Assembly: GCF_000802365.1 (NCBI RefSeq)
Contig: NZ_JSZE01000010.1
Coordinates: 1 to 36,815, forward strand
Direction: 5' to 3'
Length of the DNA: 36,815 bases
Source of the DNA: Xanthomonas cannabis pv. cannabis
Lineage (GTDB): Bacteria > Pseudomonadota > Gammaproteobacteria > Xanthomonadales > Xanthomonadaceae
Position numbers and translations under genes: made by a program
Notes under the pieces: model-generated
Database searches by the model: none
Seen by the model: only the letters and a program-made list of their open reading frames with translations
What the model was told of the DNA's origin: nothing
Shown here: positions 9,607 to 19,259 of the stretch, in pieces
Layout: each line of letters starts with the position of its first letter
Numbering within the stretch: position 1 is the first letter of the stretch

Positions 9607-11061
9607 TCAGTACGCGGTCTTCTGTCCGAGCACGCGCACCGCAGTCAGCACGATGATGCGGATATCCAGCCACAGCGACCAACGACGGATGTAGTCCAGG
9701 TCGTACTGGATACGCTTCTTCATCGTGCGCAGCTCAGGGGTTTCGCCGCGGAAGCCGTTCACCTGCGCCCAACCGGTGATACCCGGCTTGACGTAGTGGC
9801 GCTGCATGTAGTGATTGATCAGCTTTTCATAATGTGTATTGTGCTGCGCTGCATGCGGGCGCGGACCCACGATCGACATGCTGCCACCGAGTACGTTGAA
9901 GATCTGCGGCAACTCGTCCAGGCTGCTGCGGCGCAGGAACGCACCGAAACGGGTAATGCGTGTGTCGTTCTTGGTCGCCTGCTGGATCGTGGTGCCATGA
10001 TCGTCATGCACGCGCATCGAACGGAACTTGTACATGTAGAACTCGCGACCGCCCAGGCCATGGCGGCGCTGACGGAAGAACACCGGGCCTGGCGAGCTCA
10101 TCTTGACGCCCACGGCAATGGCGGCCATCAGCGGCCACAGGCCCATCAGCGCGATCACGGCCAGGATCTTGTCCTGCAGCGCCTTGGCGACGACGAAGTA
10201 ATTGTCGCGATCCACACCACCCTGGCGCAGATTGATCACCGGCGTGTTGCCGATCTGCTCACCGGACTGATTCAACAACCCGAAATCGAACAGGTCGGGC
10301 ACCAGCTTCACATTGATCGGGTAACGGTCCAGACGCTGCAGCAGCTGCTTGATGTGGTCACGCTCGCCCAGCGGCAGCGAAATCCAGACCTGCTCGACCT
10401 GGTTGTCCTTCAAATAGTCGATCAGCGCATCGGGCTCGCCCAGGCACGGTAGCGACTGGCGCTGCTCGGTCACGGCAATGTCGTAAGGCGTGCGGAAGTA
10501 ACCCACCAGGTTCATGCCGACCCACGGGTTGCGGCTCAGGTAGTGGTTGATCTTCATCACCGGGTGGCGCAAGCCCACCACCACCACCCGCTGCACGTCC
10601 ACGCCCTGGGCGCGCAGGTGATTCAGAAAGCCGCGCAACAGGGTACGTGCGGCGACCAGCGATGCCAGCCCGCCGACGAACCACAGGCCGATCCAGCCAC
10701 GCGAGACCTGCTCGCCCACCTGCACGATCAGCGCATGCACCGCGAACAGCGCAAAGACACCGCCGAAGGCACCACCCAGCACCATCAACTCGCTCAGCAG
10801 CCCCCGACCGCGCCAGCTGCGATACAGCGGAAACAGCGCGAAGCAGATCACCGAGTACAGCAGCGTGGTACCGATCGCAACCCGATATGGCGCCGCGGGA
10901 ACCCAGGAGCCGAATACGATGCGATAGGCGATCAGGCCCGACACGACCACCATGGTCAGGTCGAACACGCGCAGCACCAGGTCGGCCGCGGCCGAGTACT
11001 TGGACAACAATCGCGGCGAGGATGTCGTGTAAGTCGCGCTACTCAGGTCTGCCAAAAGCAT
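9607..11061 (-). CDS. gumD: GumD, undecaprenyl-phosphate glucose-1-phosphate transferase
   Basis: 484 residues from the ATG at 11061 ([20 protein letters not shown]), which has GGAGG eight bases upstream; the reading frame is open further upstream but without such a site. GumD starts xanthan assembly by moving glucose-1-phosphate from UDP-glucose to polyprenyl phosphate. The N-terminal half has several membrane helices from about residue 30 to 150 and a central nucleotide-binding-like domain. The C-terminal half is the polyisoprenyl-phosphate hexose-1-phosphate transferase domain: [39 protein letters not shown] (quoted in part: [19 protein letters not shown]), and [17 protein letters not shown]. 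All the usual catalytic-domain blocks are intact. Confidence 0.96.
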   Translation of the reverse strand: MLLADLSSATYTTSSPRLLSKYSAAADLVLRVFDLTMVVVSGLIAYRIVFGSWVPAAPYRVAIGTTLLYSVICFALFPLYRSWRGRGLLSELMVLGGAFGGVFALFAVHALIVQVGEQVSRGWIGLWFVGGLASLVAARTLLRGFLNHLRAQGVDVQRVVVVGLRHPVMKINHYLSRNPWVGMNLVGYFRTPYDIAVTEQRQSLPCLGEPDALIDYLKDNQVEQVWISLPLGERDHIKQLLQRLDRYPINVKLVPDLFDFGLLNQSGEQIGNTPVINLRQGGVDRDNYFVVAKALQDKILAVIALMGLWPLMAAIAVGVKMSSPGPVFFRQRRHGLGGREFYMYKFRSMRVHDDHGTTIQQATKNDTRITRFGAFLRRSSLDELPQIFNVLGGSMSIVGPRPHAAQHNTHYEKLINHYMQRHYVKPGITGWAQVNGFRGETPELRTMKKRIQYDLDYIRRWSLWLDIRIIVLTAVRVLGQKTAY

Positions 11062-11304
11062 GGGGATGTCCTCCAAACTCGATACGGTGCATGCGGGGGA
11101 ACATACGAGTCGCACGCGAGCTTTCAATCATCTCCGTCGAGCGATCAACGCGGTAATACCTACCGACCCCAGATCGCCCGACAGCCCTTTGTTTCAACAG
11201 AGACAAACTTTCAAACGAAGGAGCCCGAAACATACGGAATCCAACCTTTTCCACGCTGAATCGGTTGTCACTTTAATTAACCACTGTTTTGCAACACCAC
11301 GATG
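11062..11304 (-). other. gumC-gumD intergenic gap, lower GC
   Basis: This 243-base gap interrupts an otherwise tight operon. Its middle (about 11,180-11,300) is clearly richer in A and T than the genes on either side, with runs such as TTAATTAA near 11,274 and the palindrome TTTTGCAAAA near 11,290. The ribosome binding site of gumD is at its gumD end. An open frame of 71 codons with a GTG start (11,254-11,039) runs into gumD, but it has no recognisable domain and no good ribosome binding site. I see no strong terminator or promoter that I can defend. The gap may hold an mRNA processing site or an internal promoter; that is inference. Confidence 0.6.
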
Positions 11305-12729
11305 TCAGTTCAATCGTGTTTCCTGCCCGGTCCCGCGCAGGAAATAGCGCACCAGCGCCACCGCCAGACCCAGGAATACGCCAAAGATGAAGCCCAACGC
11401 GAGGTTCAATTTGAGTTTCGGAGAAGTCTTCGACGTAGGCACATCTGCAGTGTCGACGATGGTCACGTTGTTGGCGCCCACGTTGCTCGCCACACCGATT
11501 TCCTTGTAGCGCTGCAGAAGCGCATCGTAGAGCTGACGGTTGGTGTCAACGTCGCGCTTGAGCATGTTGTAGCGGATGCTGCGGCTTTGCAGGTCGAGCT
11601 CGTTGTTGCGCAGGCCGGCGATACGTTCGTTGAGCAATTGCTCCTGATGCACCGATGCATCGTAGGTGGCCTTCAACGACTGGCGCACGTTGATGATCTC
11701 GCCATTGATCTGCCTGCGCGATTCTTCGATCTGCGCTTTCAGGCGCTGCATTTCCGGGTAATCCGGCTTGAACGTCGACAGCTTCTGCTGGTACTCGCTG
11801 GTCAGGCGCACCTGCTCGCCACGCAGGGTCTGGATCAGCGGGCTGCTGAGCACCTGCGGCAGCGACATGGCATCACCGGAGGCGGCCTGGCGCCAGGCCG
11901 CCTCGGCCTTGATACGTGCGTCCTGTGCCGACGCAAGCAATGCATTGAGGTCGGTCAGGTTCTGCGCCGGCAGCGATGGCTTGTCGTCGCCGACCGAGAC
12001 GATCTGCTCGTCGGTCGAGTATGCCACCAGGGCCTTTTCGGAATCTTCCACCTTGGAGCGCAGCTGCTCCAGGCGCTCTGCCAGGAACTTGGTCGCGAAC
12101 GAAGACGCCTTCATGCGACGCTGCTGCGTGCTGACGATGAACACCTTCGGATAGGTATTGGCGATCTTCGCTGCCAGCACCGGGTCCGGCGAATCGTAAT
12201 TGACGTAGACCAGACGCGAATTGAGGATCGGCTCGACCACCAGACCTGCAAGCAAGGTGTCGGTGAGGCTGCGCTCGATGATGGCCTGGCGCGAGTCCAC
12301 CGTCTTGCCCGCTTCCGGGTTCTTTGCCGCTGCTTTTTCCAGCGCCTCTTGAACCTGCTGCTTGAACGCCGGCTCCTGGTCGAGCTTGGCTTCGCGGATC
12401 ACCGCGCGTGCCAGCGATCGGCTCTGCAGCAATTGATACTGGGTCTGGTAGAAGTCGCGGTCCTGCGGCGATTCCACGGGCATCAGGTTGTCGACGTTGA
12501 CCACATTGAGCGAGTCACGCTCGATCTGCAGCGTGCTGGTGGCCCGATACTTTTCTGGCATCAGCAAGGTGATCACCAGGGCCAGCAATACCGCACCGAT
12601 GGTGATCAGGATGATCAGCCACCGCTGCGACACCAGGGCGCGCCAGTAATCCATCAGGCTGACGTCTGCCAGTTCGAGGTGTCCGTGGCGATGCGACGGC
12701 GAAGAACGATTGTCGGAATTCATACTCAT
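11305..12729 (-). CDS. gumC: GumC, Wzz-type polysaccharide co-polymerase of xanthan export
   Basis: 474 residues from the ATG at 12729, which overlaps the gumB stop as ATGA; the next ATG (12723, MNSDNRSSPSHRHG) gives 472. GumC is an inner-membrane chain-length/export partner of the outer-membrane protein GumB. Visible features: an N-terminal Wzz domain beginning about residue 20 (VSLMDYWRALVSQRW), a first membrane helix (LIILITIGAVLLALVITLLM), and a long periplasmic part with coiled-coil-like stretches (about 190-380). A second helix near the C-terminus reads LALGFIFGVFLGLAVALVRY. There is no cytoplasmic tyrosine kinase domain after it, as expected for GumC. Confidence 0.95.
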   Translation of the reverse strand: MSMNSDNRSSPSHRHGHLELADVSLMDYWRALVSQRWLIILITIGAVLLALVITLLMPEKYRATSTLQIERDSLNVVNVDNLMPVESPQDRDFYQTQYQLLQSRSLARAVIREAKLDQEPAFKQQVQEALEKAAAKNPEAGKTVDSRQAIIERSLTDTLLAGLVVEPILNSRLVYVNYDSPDPVLAAKIANTYPKVFIVSTQQRRMKASSFATKFLAERLEQLRSKVEDSEKALVAYSTDEQIVSVGDDKPSLPAQNLTDLNALLASAQDARIKAEAAWRQAASGDAMSLPQVLSSPLIQTLRGEQVRLTSEYQQKLSTFKPDYPEMQRLKAQIEESRRQINGEIINVRQSLKATYDASVHQEQLLNERIAGLRNNELDLQSRSIRYNMLKRDVDTNRQLYDALLQRYKEIGVASNVGANNVTIVDTADVPTSKTSPKLKLNLALGFIFGVFLGLAVALVRYFLRGTGQETRLN

Positions 12730-13424
12730 CGGTAAGCGCGCCACACCATCACCAAGGGGGTCAGTTCCAGCATGGTGCGCAACCAGACGCGCGCATCCGA
12801 GCGATACACCACAACGATGTCGCCGCCGTAGATTTCAGGGTCCGGGTTGGCACCCTTCTCGATTTCGGTCAGGTCGAAACGCGCGATCATCTTCTGCCCG
12901 TTGACCGTGCGAAACACGATGACATTGCCGCGGCTGGCCACGGTGCTGACGCCCTTGGCCTGCGCGATGGCCTGCTGCAAGGTCAGGTTGGCACCGATCA
13001 CCGGATAGATGCCGGGTTCATCGACCGCGCCGGTCACGGTCACGCGACGGCCGTTGGACTCCTGCACGAAGACCGACACTTGTGGGTTCTGCAGATAGCC
13101 ACCGCGATAGCGATCGGCGACCATCTTTTCGAGTTCCCCCACGCCCATGCCGGCGGCGTTGACGTCGCCGATCAACGGCAGCGAGATGTGACCGTTCTGA
13201 TCGATGCGGACCTGCCGCTCCAGATCGTCGACCTGGAACACCTTGACCAGCAACAGGTCGCCTGGGGAGAGTCGATACTCGGGTTGCACCGCCGACATTG
13301 CGAGCGGATCGGGAAGCGGCAACGACGTCGCCATGTCCTTCCCGGTGCTGCAAGCGCCCAGTGTCATCGAGCAGATCAACGCCAGGCTGAGGCCTTGGCA
13401 GAATCGTCCGATCAGTTTCTTCAT
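12726..13424 (-). CDS. gumB: GumB, outer-membrane polysaccharide export lipoprotein (Wza-like)
   Basis: 232 residues from the ATG at 13424 (MKKLIGRFCQGLSLALICSM). This start gives a proper lipoprotein signal: Lys-rich beginning, hydrophobic stretch, then the lipobox LGAC with Cys25 as the lipidated residue. The shorter 213-residue version starting at MTLGACSTG would lose the signal peptide. After it come a polysaccharide-export domain (YRLSPGDLLLVKVFQVDDLE; ISLPLIGDVNAAGMGVGELE) and an SLBB-type domain (VTVTGAVDEPGIYPV). The protein is shorter than E. coli Wza and lacks the long C-terminal helix region, as is usual for GumB. It is the first gene of the operon and acts with GumC in secretion. 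Confidence 0.95.
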   Translation of the reverse strand: MKKLIGRFCQGLSLALICSMTLGACSTGKDMATSLPLPDPLAMSAVQPEYRLSPGDLLLVKVFQVDDLERQVRIDQNGHISLPLIGDVNAAGMGVGELEKMVADRYRGGYLQNPQVSVFVQESNGRRVTVTGAVDEPGIYPVIGANLTLQQAIAQAKGVSTVASRGNVIVFRTVNGQKMIARFDLTEIEKGANPDPEIYGGDIVVVYRSDARVWLRTMLELTPLVMVWRAYR

Positions 13425-13854
13425 GCGTGTGGCTGGCTGCCTCGGTTGGGTGGGACAGGAGCTCGCGCAGCATTCAACCGGCCAACACGCCAGCACGAAC
13501 GTACGACAGAGAGGTTTATCCCACGACGGGATCACGACAGGGATGACGTGTTGCACTGCACTATGGCACAGAAAGAATCCACCGCAAGACGCAGCTCGCC
13601 ATTTTTTTGACGGCGTTGGCCTATTGATTCAAGTTCGTCGTTAGTGCGTTAACAAAACGTGATCCACGTCCTGATATTTCGCTAATGATCTAGAACGTTT
13701 TCGGGCACTTAGCATCATTCCGTGACCCAGGTCCATAGCGAACCGGACCGTGGAAACCGGGCGCTAGCATGCGGTTCATGCTGCACCGCGATATGCCGAT
13801 CTGCGTATCGGCCAGGCCACGCCAGGACACAAAAATGCAATGTTGCAACGCAAC
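13425..13854. other. Upstream region of the gum operon, no gene seen
   Basis: These 430 bases lie between gumB and the terminator of tRNA-Pro. They contain no convincing coding sequence; the open frames that cross it in either direction lack family similarity and ribosome binding sites. The part from about 13,600 to 13,700 is AT-richer than the surroundings, with a run of seven T at 13,602-13,608, as expected of a promoter region. The gum operon promoter must lie here, because a strong terminator sits directly upstream. Confidence 0.7.
13560..13587 (-). promoter_or_regulatory. Candidate sigma70-like promoter of the gum operon
   Basis: Reading the minus strand, TTGCGG (13587-13582) and CATAGT (13565-13560) are separated by 16 bases. 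This places a start site near 13,553, about 130 bases before the gumB ATG. A promoter ahead of gumB driving the whole operon is established in X. campestris; assigning it to exactly these hexamers is my inference. The match to consensus is moderate, so other placements in the same region are possible. Confidence 0.35.
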
Positions 13855-13886
13855 AAAAAAGCCCATGTCCTGAGGACATGGGCTTT
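13855..13886 (-). terminator. Rho-independent terminator after tRNA-Pro
   Basis: GCCCATGTCC (13861-13870) pairs perfectly with GGACATGGGC (13874-13883) around a three-base loop; flanking A and T bases extend the stem. On the minus strand the hairpin is followed by six T residues (13860-13855). It ends transcription of tRNA-Pro and probably of the block upstream, isolating the gum operon. Confidence 0.9.
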
Positions 13887-13892
13887 GCTGTT

Positions 13893-13969
13893 TGGTCGGG
13901 GTAGCCGGATTCGAACCGACGACCACTAGTCCCCCAGACTAGTGCGCTACCAGGCTGCGCTATACCCCG
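13893..13969 (-). tRNA. tRNA-Pro (anticodon GGG)
   Basis: 77 bases including an encoded CCA. The minus strand begins CGGGGTATAGCGCAGCCTGG and ends with CTACCCCGACCA, which pairs with the 5' end over seven bases. The anticodon arm is CTAGT, loop CTGGGGG, ACTAG, so the anticodon is GGG, reading CCC (Pro). The T arm contains GGTTCGAATCC. It sits between the MerR-type gene and the gum operon, the position known from other Xanthomonas genomes. No attL/attR-like duplication of its 3' end is visible nearby. Confidence 0.97.
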
Positions 13970-14028
13970 AAGTGCTGCACCCGTCGCGAGGACGGCCTGC
14001 GATTATAGCGGCTTTATGAAGCGTTTTC

Positions 14029-14385
14029 CTAGCGGCGTAGCAGTTGAAGCACTTCTTCCAGCTCCATCCGCACCTGCTTGATGATCTGGTTGCTCAGTGC
14101 CGACTCGCTCTTGGCACCCTCGCCTTCCAGACGCAGCCGTGCGCCGCCAATGGTGTAACCCTGCTCGTACAGCAGCCCCCGGATCTGACGCACCATCAAC
14201 ACGTCGTGCCGCTGGTAGTACCGGCGATTGCCACGCCGCTTGACCGGCTCCAGGCTGGGGAATTCCGTTTCCCAATACCGCAACACATGCGGCTTGACGT
14301 CGCACAGCTCGCTCACCTCACCGATGGTGAAGTAGCGCTTGGCCGGGATCGGCGGTAGCTCGCGATTACTGCCCGGATCCAGCAT
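14029..14385 (-). CDS. MerR-family transcriptional regulator
   Basis: 118 residues. Residues about 17-85 form a MerR-type winged helix: [20 protein letters not shown], then [20 protein letters not shown], with [13 protein letters not shown] after it. The C-terminal part (about 95-118) is a short helix, [20 protein letters not shown], likely a dimerization coil. No effector-binding cysteines are seen, so it is probably not a metal sensor. It overlaps the end of ihfA by 20 bases, a pairing found widely in gammaproteobacteria and beta relatives. Target genes are unknown; I give no gene symbol. Confidence 0.9.
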   Translation of the reverse strand: MLDPGSNRELPPIPAKRYFTIGEVSELCDVKPHVLRYWETEFPSLEPVKRRGNRRYYQRHDVLMVRQIRGLLYEQGYTIGGARLRLEGEGAKSESALSNQIIKQVRMELEEVLQLLRR

Positions 14386-14665
14386 AAGCCTCCACCCGTT
14401 CCTTGAGCTTCTGGCCCGGGCGGAAGGTCACCACCGTCCTGGCCGAGATCGGAATTTCCTCGCCGGTCTTGGGATTGCGACCGGGCCGTTGATTCTTGCG
14501 CCGCAGATCGAAGTTGCCGAAACCCGACAGCTTCACCTGACGACCCTGCTCCAGGGCATCGCGCAGCACGTCGAAAAACGCGTCGACAAATTCCTTTGCC
14601 TCGCGCTTGTTCAGACCGACCTCGTCAAACAGACGCTCGGCCATCTCTGCTTTCGTCAATGCCAT
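14366..14665 (-). CDS. ihfA: Integration host factor subunit alpha
   Basis: 99 residues ([20 protein letters not shown]). It is one half of the IHF heterodimer, a DNA-bending nucleoid protein. The diagnostic DNA-arm segment is [20 protein letters not shown], whose conserved RxNPKTG-type tip inserts into the minor groove, followed by [19 protein letters not shown]. It lies 21 bases after pheT, the same order as in E. coli (pheS-pheT-ihfA). In early X. campestris work this gene was called gumA, but it is not a xanthan biosynthesis gene. Confidence 0.97.
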   Translation of the reverse strand: MALTKAEMAERLFDEVGLNKREAKEFVDAFFDVLRDALEQGRQVKLSGFGNFDLRRKNQRPGRNPKTGEEIPISARTVVTFRPGQKLKERVEAYAGSGQ

Positions 14666-14686
14666 GCCACTCCCCTGATTACCGCC

Positions 14687-17065
14687 TCAACTCCGGATCC
14701 GGGCGCGATGCTCGCGCTCGATCACGGCCACCACGTCGGTGACAACCGCGTCCACGTCCCGGTCAGTGAGAGTGCGCGAGTTATCCTGCAAAATCAAGCC
14801 CATAGCCAGACTCTTGAAACCTGGCTCGACCCCCTGCCCGACATAGCGGTCGAACAGCTGCACCTCACGCAACAACGGGCCCACCGTGGTCTGCACGCTC
14901 GCCGACAGCGCCGCCCAGCTCACCTGCTCGGGTACCAGGAAGGCAAGATCGCGACGCACCGACGGGAAGCGCGACAGCTCGCCGGCGCGCGGCAGTGCGC
15001 GCTGCACGAGTGGTGCCAGCTGCAGTTCGAATGCGATCACATCCACATCGATCTCCAGCGACTTGGCCAGGCGTGGATGCACCTGCCCGATCCAGCCGAT
15101 GCGAACGCCGTCGCGATAGACGTCGGCCGACCGCCCCGGATGCCCGAACGGCTGGGCGGACGGCTGGAATTCCAGCTTCGCGCCGCTGGCCGCCGCCAGG
15201 GCCATCAGGTCGCCCTTCACGTCGTGGAAGTCCACCTTGCGTGAGGGTTCGCCCCACTGCAGGGCCAACGCATCGCCGCACACGGCCGCAGCCACGTGCT
15301 GGGATTCCTGCGGCGCGGCGCCGGTCTGCTCGGCTGCGGCAAAGACCTTGCCCAGCTCGAACAACCGCACCCGCCCGGCCTGACGGGCGACGTTGCGGCC
15401 CAGCGTCGCCACCAGGCCAGGCAGCAGGCGCGGACGCATCACGGCCAGCTCGGCGCTGAGCGGATTGGCCAGCGACACCAGGCCCTCATCCAACTGCCAG
15501 CGCTGCAACAGCGCGGCATCGACAAACGCGTAGTTGATGGTTTCCTGCAGCTCGCGCGCCACCAGTTGGCGGCGCACGCTCAATTCGTCCAGTTGGGTCT
15601 CGCTTGGCATCGCGATCCGGCTGGCGCCACCGGGCAGCGTGGTCGGCACGCGATCGTAGCCGTGGATACGCGCCAGCTCCTCGATGAGATCTTCTTCGAT
15701 GGCGATATCGAAGCGCCGGCTCGGTGCCATCACCTGCCAGCCCTCGGCAACCGCATCGACCTGCATGCCGAGCGCGCTCAGGATGCGCACCACCTCGGCA
15801 TCGTCGATCGCGATGCCGAGCACGCGCGCGATGCGCGCGCGACGCAGCAGGATGGGCGCGGCCTGCGGCAGATGCTCCGGCAGCTGCGCGTGCACCACCG
15901 GGCCTGGCGTACCGCCGGCCAGTTCCAGCACCAGACGCGTGGCGACCTCGATTGCCTGCGGCGGCAAGGCCGGGTCCACGCCGCGTTCGAAGCGATGCCC
16001 GGCGTCGGTGTGCAGGCCGAACTTGCGGCCACGGCCCATGATGGCGGCCGGGTCGAAGTACGCCGACTCCAGGAACACATTGCGCGTGGCGTCGGTGACG
16101 CGGGTCTCCAGGCCTCCCATCAAACCGGCCAGTGCAACCGCGCGGCCGGCATCGGTGATGGTCAGGAAGCTGTCGTCCAGGGTCACCTGACGCCCATCCA
16201 GCAGCGCCAGCTGCTCGCCGCTGCGCGAATGCCGCACGCCGATCGGGCCCTGCAAGGTATCCAGATCGAAGGCATGCATAGGCTGGCCCAGTTCCAGCAT
16301 CACGTACTGGGTGATGTCCACCAGCAAGGACACCGGACGCGCGCCGCTGCGGCGTAGCCGCTCGGCCAGCCACACCGGCGTCTTGGCGGCCGGGTCAATC
16401 CCTTCGATCACACGGCCGCAATAGCGCGGCGCATCCTTACCGGCGTCCAGCTCCACCGCTAGCGTACGGGTGGACACCGGCGCCACCGCACCGGCGTCGA
16501 AGGCCACCACTTCGCTGGCGCACGCGGCCGCCACGTCGAAGGCGATGCCACGCACGCTGAAGCAATCGGCGCGATTGGGCGTGAGTTTGATCTCGATGCT
16601 GGCATCGGGGAGCCCCAGATAGTTGGCCAGCGCCTGGCCCACCGGGGCATCGTCGGGCAGCTCGAACAGGCCGGACGCATCGCTGTCCAGACCCAGCTCC
16701 TTGGCCGAGCACAGCATGCCGTTGGAGGCCACGCCACGCAGCTTGGCCGCGGTGATGGTCAGCTCGCCGATCTGCGCACCGACCAGCGCCAGCGGCGCCA
16801 CCAGACCGGCGCGCGCATTCGGCGCCCCGCACACGATCTGCAGCAACTCCCCCTGCCCTGCATCGACACTGCAGATCTGCAGCCGATCAGCCTCAGGGTG
16901 AGGCACCGCCTCGACGATACGCGCCACCACCACCTGCCCCAGCGCCTCGCCCAACGGCGTGACGTCTTCGACTTCCAGACCGATCGCCGTCAGCGTCGCA
17001 GCCAGTTCATCGCGCGTGGCCTGGGTCGGGACGTGGCTACGCAGCCAATTTTCAGAGAATTTCAT
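14687..17065 (-). CDS. pheT: Phenylalanyl-tRNA synthetase beta subunit
   Basis: 792 residues, the normal length. The enzyme is an alpha2-beta2 class II synthetase that charges tRNA-Phe. The N-terminus (MKFSENWLRSHVPTQATRDE) leads into a tRNA-binding OB-fold (VVVARIVEAVPHPEADRLQI). B3/B4 editing-domain and B5 segments follow, and the C-terminus is an anticodon-binding domain ending with DRYVGQGVEPGFKSLAMGLI. There are no internal stops. Unlike in many bacteria, it does not abut pheS: 117 bases containing a long inverted repeat separate them. Confidence 0.97.
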   Translation of the reverse strand: MKFSENWLRSHVPTQATRDELAATLTAIGLEVEDVTPLGEALGQVVVARIVEAVPHPEADRLQICSVDAGQGELLQIVCGAPNARAGLVAPLALVGAQIGELTITAAKLRGVASNGMLCSAKELGLDSDASGLFELPDDAPVGQALANYLGLPDASIEIKLTPNRADCFSVRGIAFDVAAACASEVVAFDAGAVAPVSTRTLAVELDAGKDAPRYCGRVIEGIDPAAKTPVWLAERLRRSGARPVSLLVDITQYVMLELGQPMHAFDLDTLQGPIGVRHSRSGEQLALLDGRQVTLDDSFLTITDAGRAVALAGLMGGLETRVTDATRNVFLESAYFDPAAIMGRGRKFGLHTDAGHRFERGVDPALPPQAIEVATRLVLELAGGTPGPVVHAQLPEHLPQAAPILLRRARIARVLGIAIDDAEVVRILSALGMQVDAVAEGWQVMAPSRRFDIAIEEDLIEELARIHGYDRVPTTLPGGASRIAMPSETQLDELSVRRQLVARELQETINYAFVDAALLQRWQLDEGLVSLANPLSAELAVMRPRLLPGLVATLGRNVARQAGRVRLFELGKVFAAAEQTGAAPQESQHVAAAVCGDALALQWGEPSRKVDFHDVKGDLMALAAASGAKLEFQPSAQPFGHPGRSADVYRDGVRIGWIGQVHPRLAKSLEIDVDVIAFELQLAPLVQRALPRAGELSRFPSVRRDLAFLVPEQVSWAALSASVQTTVGPLLREVQLFDRYVGQGVEPGFKSLAMGLILQDNSRTLTDRDVDAVVTDVVAVIEREHRARIRS

Positions 17066-17073
17066 GAGGAGCC

Positions 17074-17177
17074 GGGATTGGGGATTCGGGATTGGGGATT
17101 AGCTGGAACACGCCGACGGAGTCTGGGGAAGGACCGGGGCGCGGTTGCAAATCCCCAATCCCGAATCCCCGATTCCC
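17074..17177. repeat. Long inverted repeat between pheS and pheT
   Basis: The left arm (17,074-17,100) is built from GGGATT units (GGGATTGGGGATTCGGGATT followed by GGGGATT). The right arm (17,150-17,177) is its reverse complement, perfect over 21 bases with a single mismatch beyond. The loop is 49 bases. A related half copy without a partner lies at about 23,188-23,213. Such GGGATT-rich elements are common intergenic repeats in Xanthomonas by my recollection. In the pheS-pheT mRNA it would fold into a very stable stem. Confidence 0.85.
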
Positions 17178-17182
17178 CGCCG

Positions 17183-18190
<1,008 letters not shown>

Positions 18191-18282
18191 TCAACTGCTA
18201 GCCGAACGGTGTTTCCGGATGCACCGGAACGCATTGTCACTGCATTGACCTGCCATCACCCACTTGATGGCCTCGCAAAAAC

Positions 18283-18314
18283 GCAAAAAGGGGAAGGACT
18301 CGCGCCCTTCCCCC
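18283..18314 (-). terminator. Rho-independent terminator between rplT and pheS
   Basis: On the minus strand GGGGAAGG (18313-18306) pairs with CCTTCCCC (18297-18290) over an eight-base loop and is followed by TTTTTGCGTTTTT. It is well placed to end the infC-rpmI-rplT transcript. It could also act as an attenuator of pheST, though no regulatory alternative hairpin is obvious. Confidence 0.85.
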
Positions 18315-18432
18315 TGCATCTCTGCGTCTCACCTCACCGAAGGCATGCACACCAAGTGTGACTACATCCGATGACCCGCTTTTTCAAGCAGTCCGCACAT
18401 GGATGTGCGGGCTCTTGCAGAGGGACCTGCAT

Positions 18433-18792
18433 TTACGCCGCCAGCGCGCCCTTTGCCTTCTCGGCCAGCGCGGCAAAGCCGGCGGCGTCGTGCACGGCGA
18501 TATCAGCCAGCACCTTGCGGTCCAGGGTGATGCCCGCCTTGAGCAGGCCATTCATGAAACGGCTGTAGCTCAGGCCGTTGATGCGGGCAGCCGCATTGAT
18601 GCGGGTGATCCACAGCGAACGGAAATTACGCTTCTTCTGCTTACGGCCAATGTAGGCGTACTGCTGCGCCTTGATGACCGCCTGCTTGGCAACGCGGAAC
18701 ACCTTGCGGCGAGCGTTGTAGTAACCCTTTGCCAGGGTCAGAATTTTCTTGTGGCGGCGACGCGCCTGTACGCCACGCTTTACTCGTGCCAT
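18433..18792 (-). CDS. rplT: 50S ribosomal protein L20
   Basis: 119 residues ([20 protein letters not shown]). It is a primary 23S rRNA-binding protein needed early in 50S assembly. The very basic N-terminal helix and the block [20 protein letters not shown] are diagnostic. In E. coli and Bacillus L20 represses its own operon by binding the mRNA leader of rpmI. It follows rpmI by 10 bases. Downstream, a ten-pair hairpin (18,391-18,412) without a T-run precedes the true terminator at 18,283-18,314. Confidence 0.98.
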
Positions 18793-18802
18793 GGGTCAGT
18801 CC

Positions 18803-19000
18803 TCAGAGGTAGGGAAGCATACGATCGAGACGGCCAGCGTCCTCGGCACGGACGTGATTCGTCTGCCGCAGGTTGCGCTTCCGCTTGGTCGCTTTCTTCG
18901 TGAGGATGTGGCTACGGTTTGCGTGGCCGCACTTGTACTTGCCGGAGGCGGTCTTGCGGAAACGCTTGGCCGCCGCCCGGTTGGTCTTGATCTTGGGCAT
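18803..19000 (-). CDS. rpmI: 50S ribosomal protein L35
   Basis: 65 residues ([20 protein letters not shown]), the usual small basic protein. The segment [20 protein letters not shown] is diagnostic. It is separated from infC by 247 bases containing a promoter candidate (19,159-19,187), so rpmI-rplT can probably be transcribed apart from infC. rplT follows after 10 bases. Confidence 0.98.
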
Positions 19001-19158
19001 TGCAATGTCCTTGATGGTGTTTTGTCACTGACACGGGCGGCAGCCTTGCGACCACACTTTCCATCCTTGCCCTTGCCTGCTTGTAAGTCCTTGATCGAAC
19101 ACGATCCGGACAGGTCCTGATGCCGCTTGCACGGCGCCCCCGATAAAGCGGGCCGCGC

Positions 19159-19187
19159 AGTCTACCCGTTGCCGGGAATTCCTGCAA
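19159..19187 (-). promoter_or_regulatory. Internal sigma70-type promoter for rpmI-rplT
   Basis: On the minus strand TTGCAG (19187-19182) and TAGACT (19164-19159) are exactly 17 bases apart, a good match to the sigma70 consensus. The predicted start near 19,152 would give a leader of about 150 bases before rpmI. The leader begins with a G/C-rich hairpin (GCGGCCCGC ... GGGGGCGCC) and may carry the L20 feedback site known from other bacteria; that last point is inference. Confidence 0.6.
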
Positions 19188-19237
19188 GTCATTGATCCTG
19201 CGGCTGCGACAGACCCGCCGGGCCCGACGCAGCACGA

Positions 19238-19259
19238 AAGAAGATCCTCAGATCTTCTT
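19238..19259 (-). terminator. Hairpin overlapping the end of infC (weak terminator candidate)
   Basis: The minus strand has AAGAAGATC, loop TGAG, GATCTTCTT: a nine-pair perfect inverted repeat that includes the infC stop codon (TGA). It is A/T-rich and is followed by only TCG, not a T-run, so it may slow or protect the mRNA end rather than terminate strongly. Confidence 0.35.

Noticed and set aside
11039-11254. 71-codon GTG-started frame in the gumC-gumD gap
   Set aside because: No good ribosome binding site or recognisable domain and it overlaps the gumD start; it remains possible but unsupported.
13893-13969. tRNA-Pro as an integration site for a genomic island
   Set aside because: No integrase and no duplicated tRNA 3' end were seen nearby, and the flanking gene order is the normal chromosomal one.
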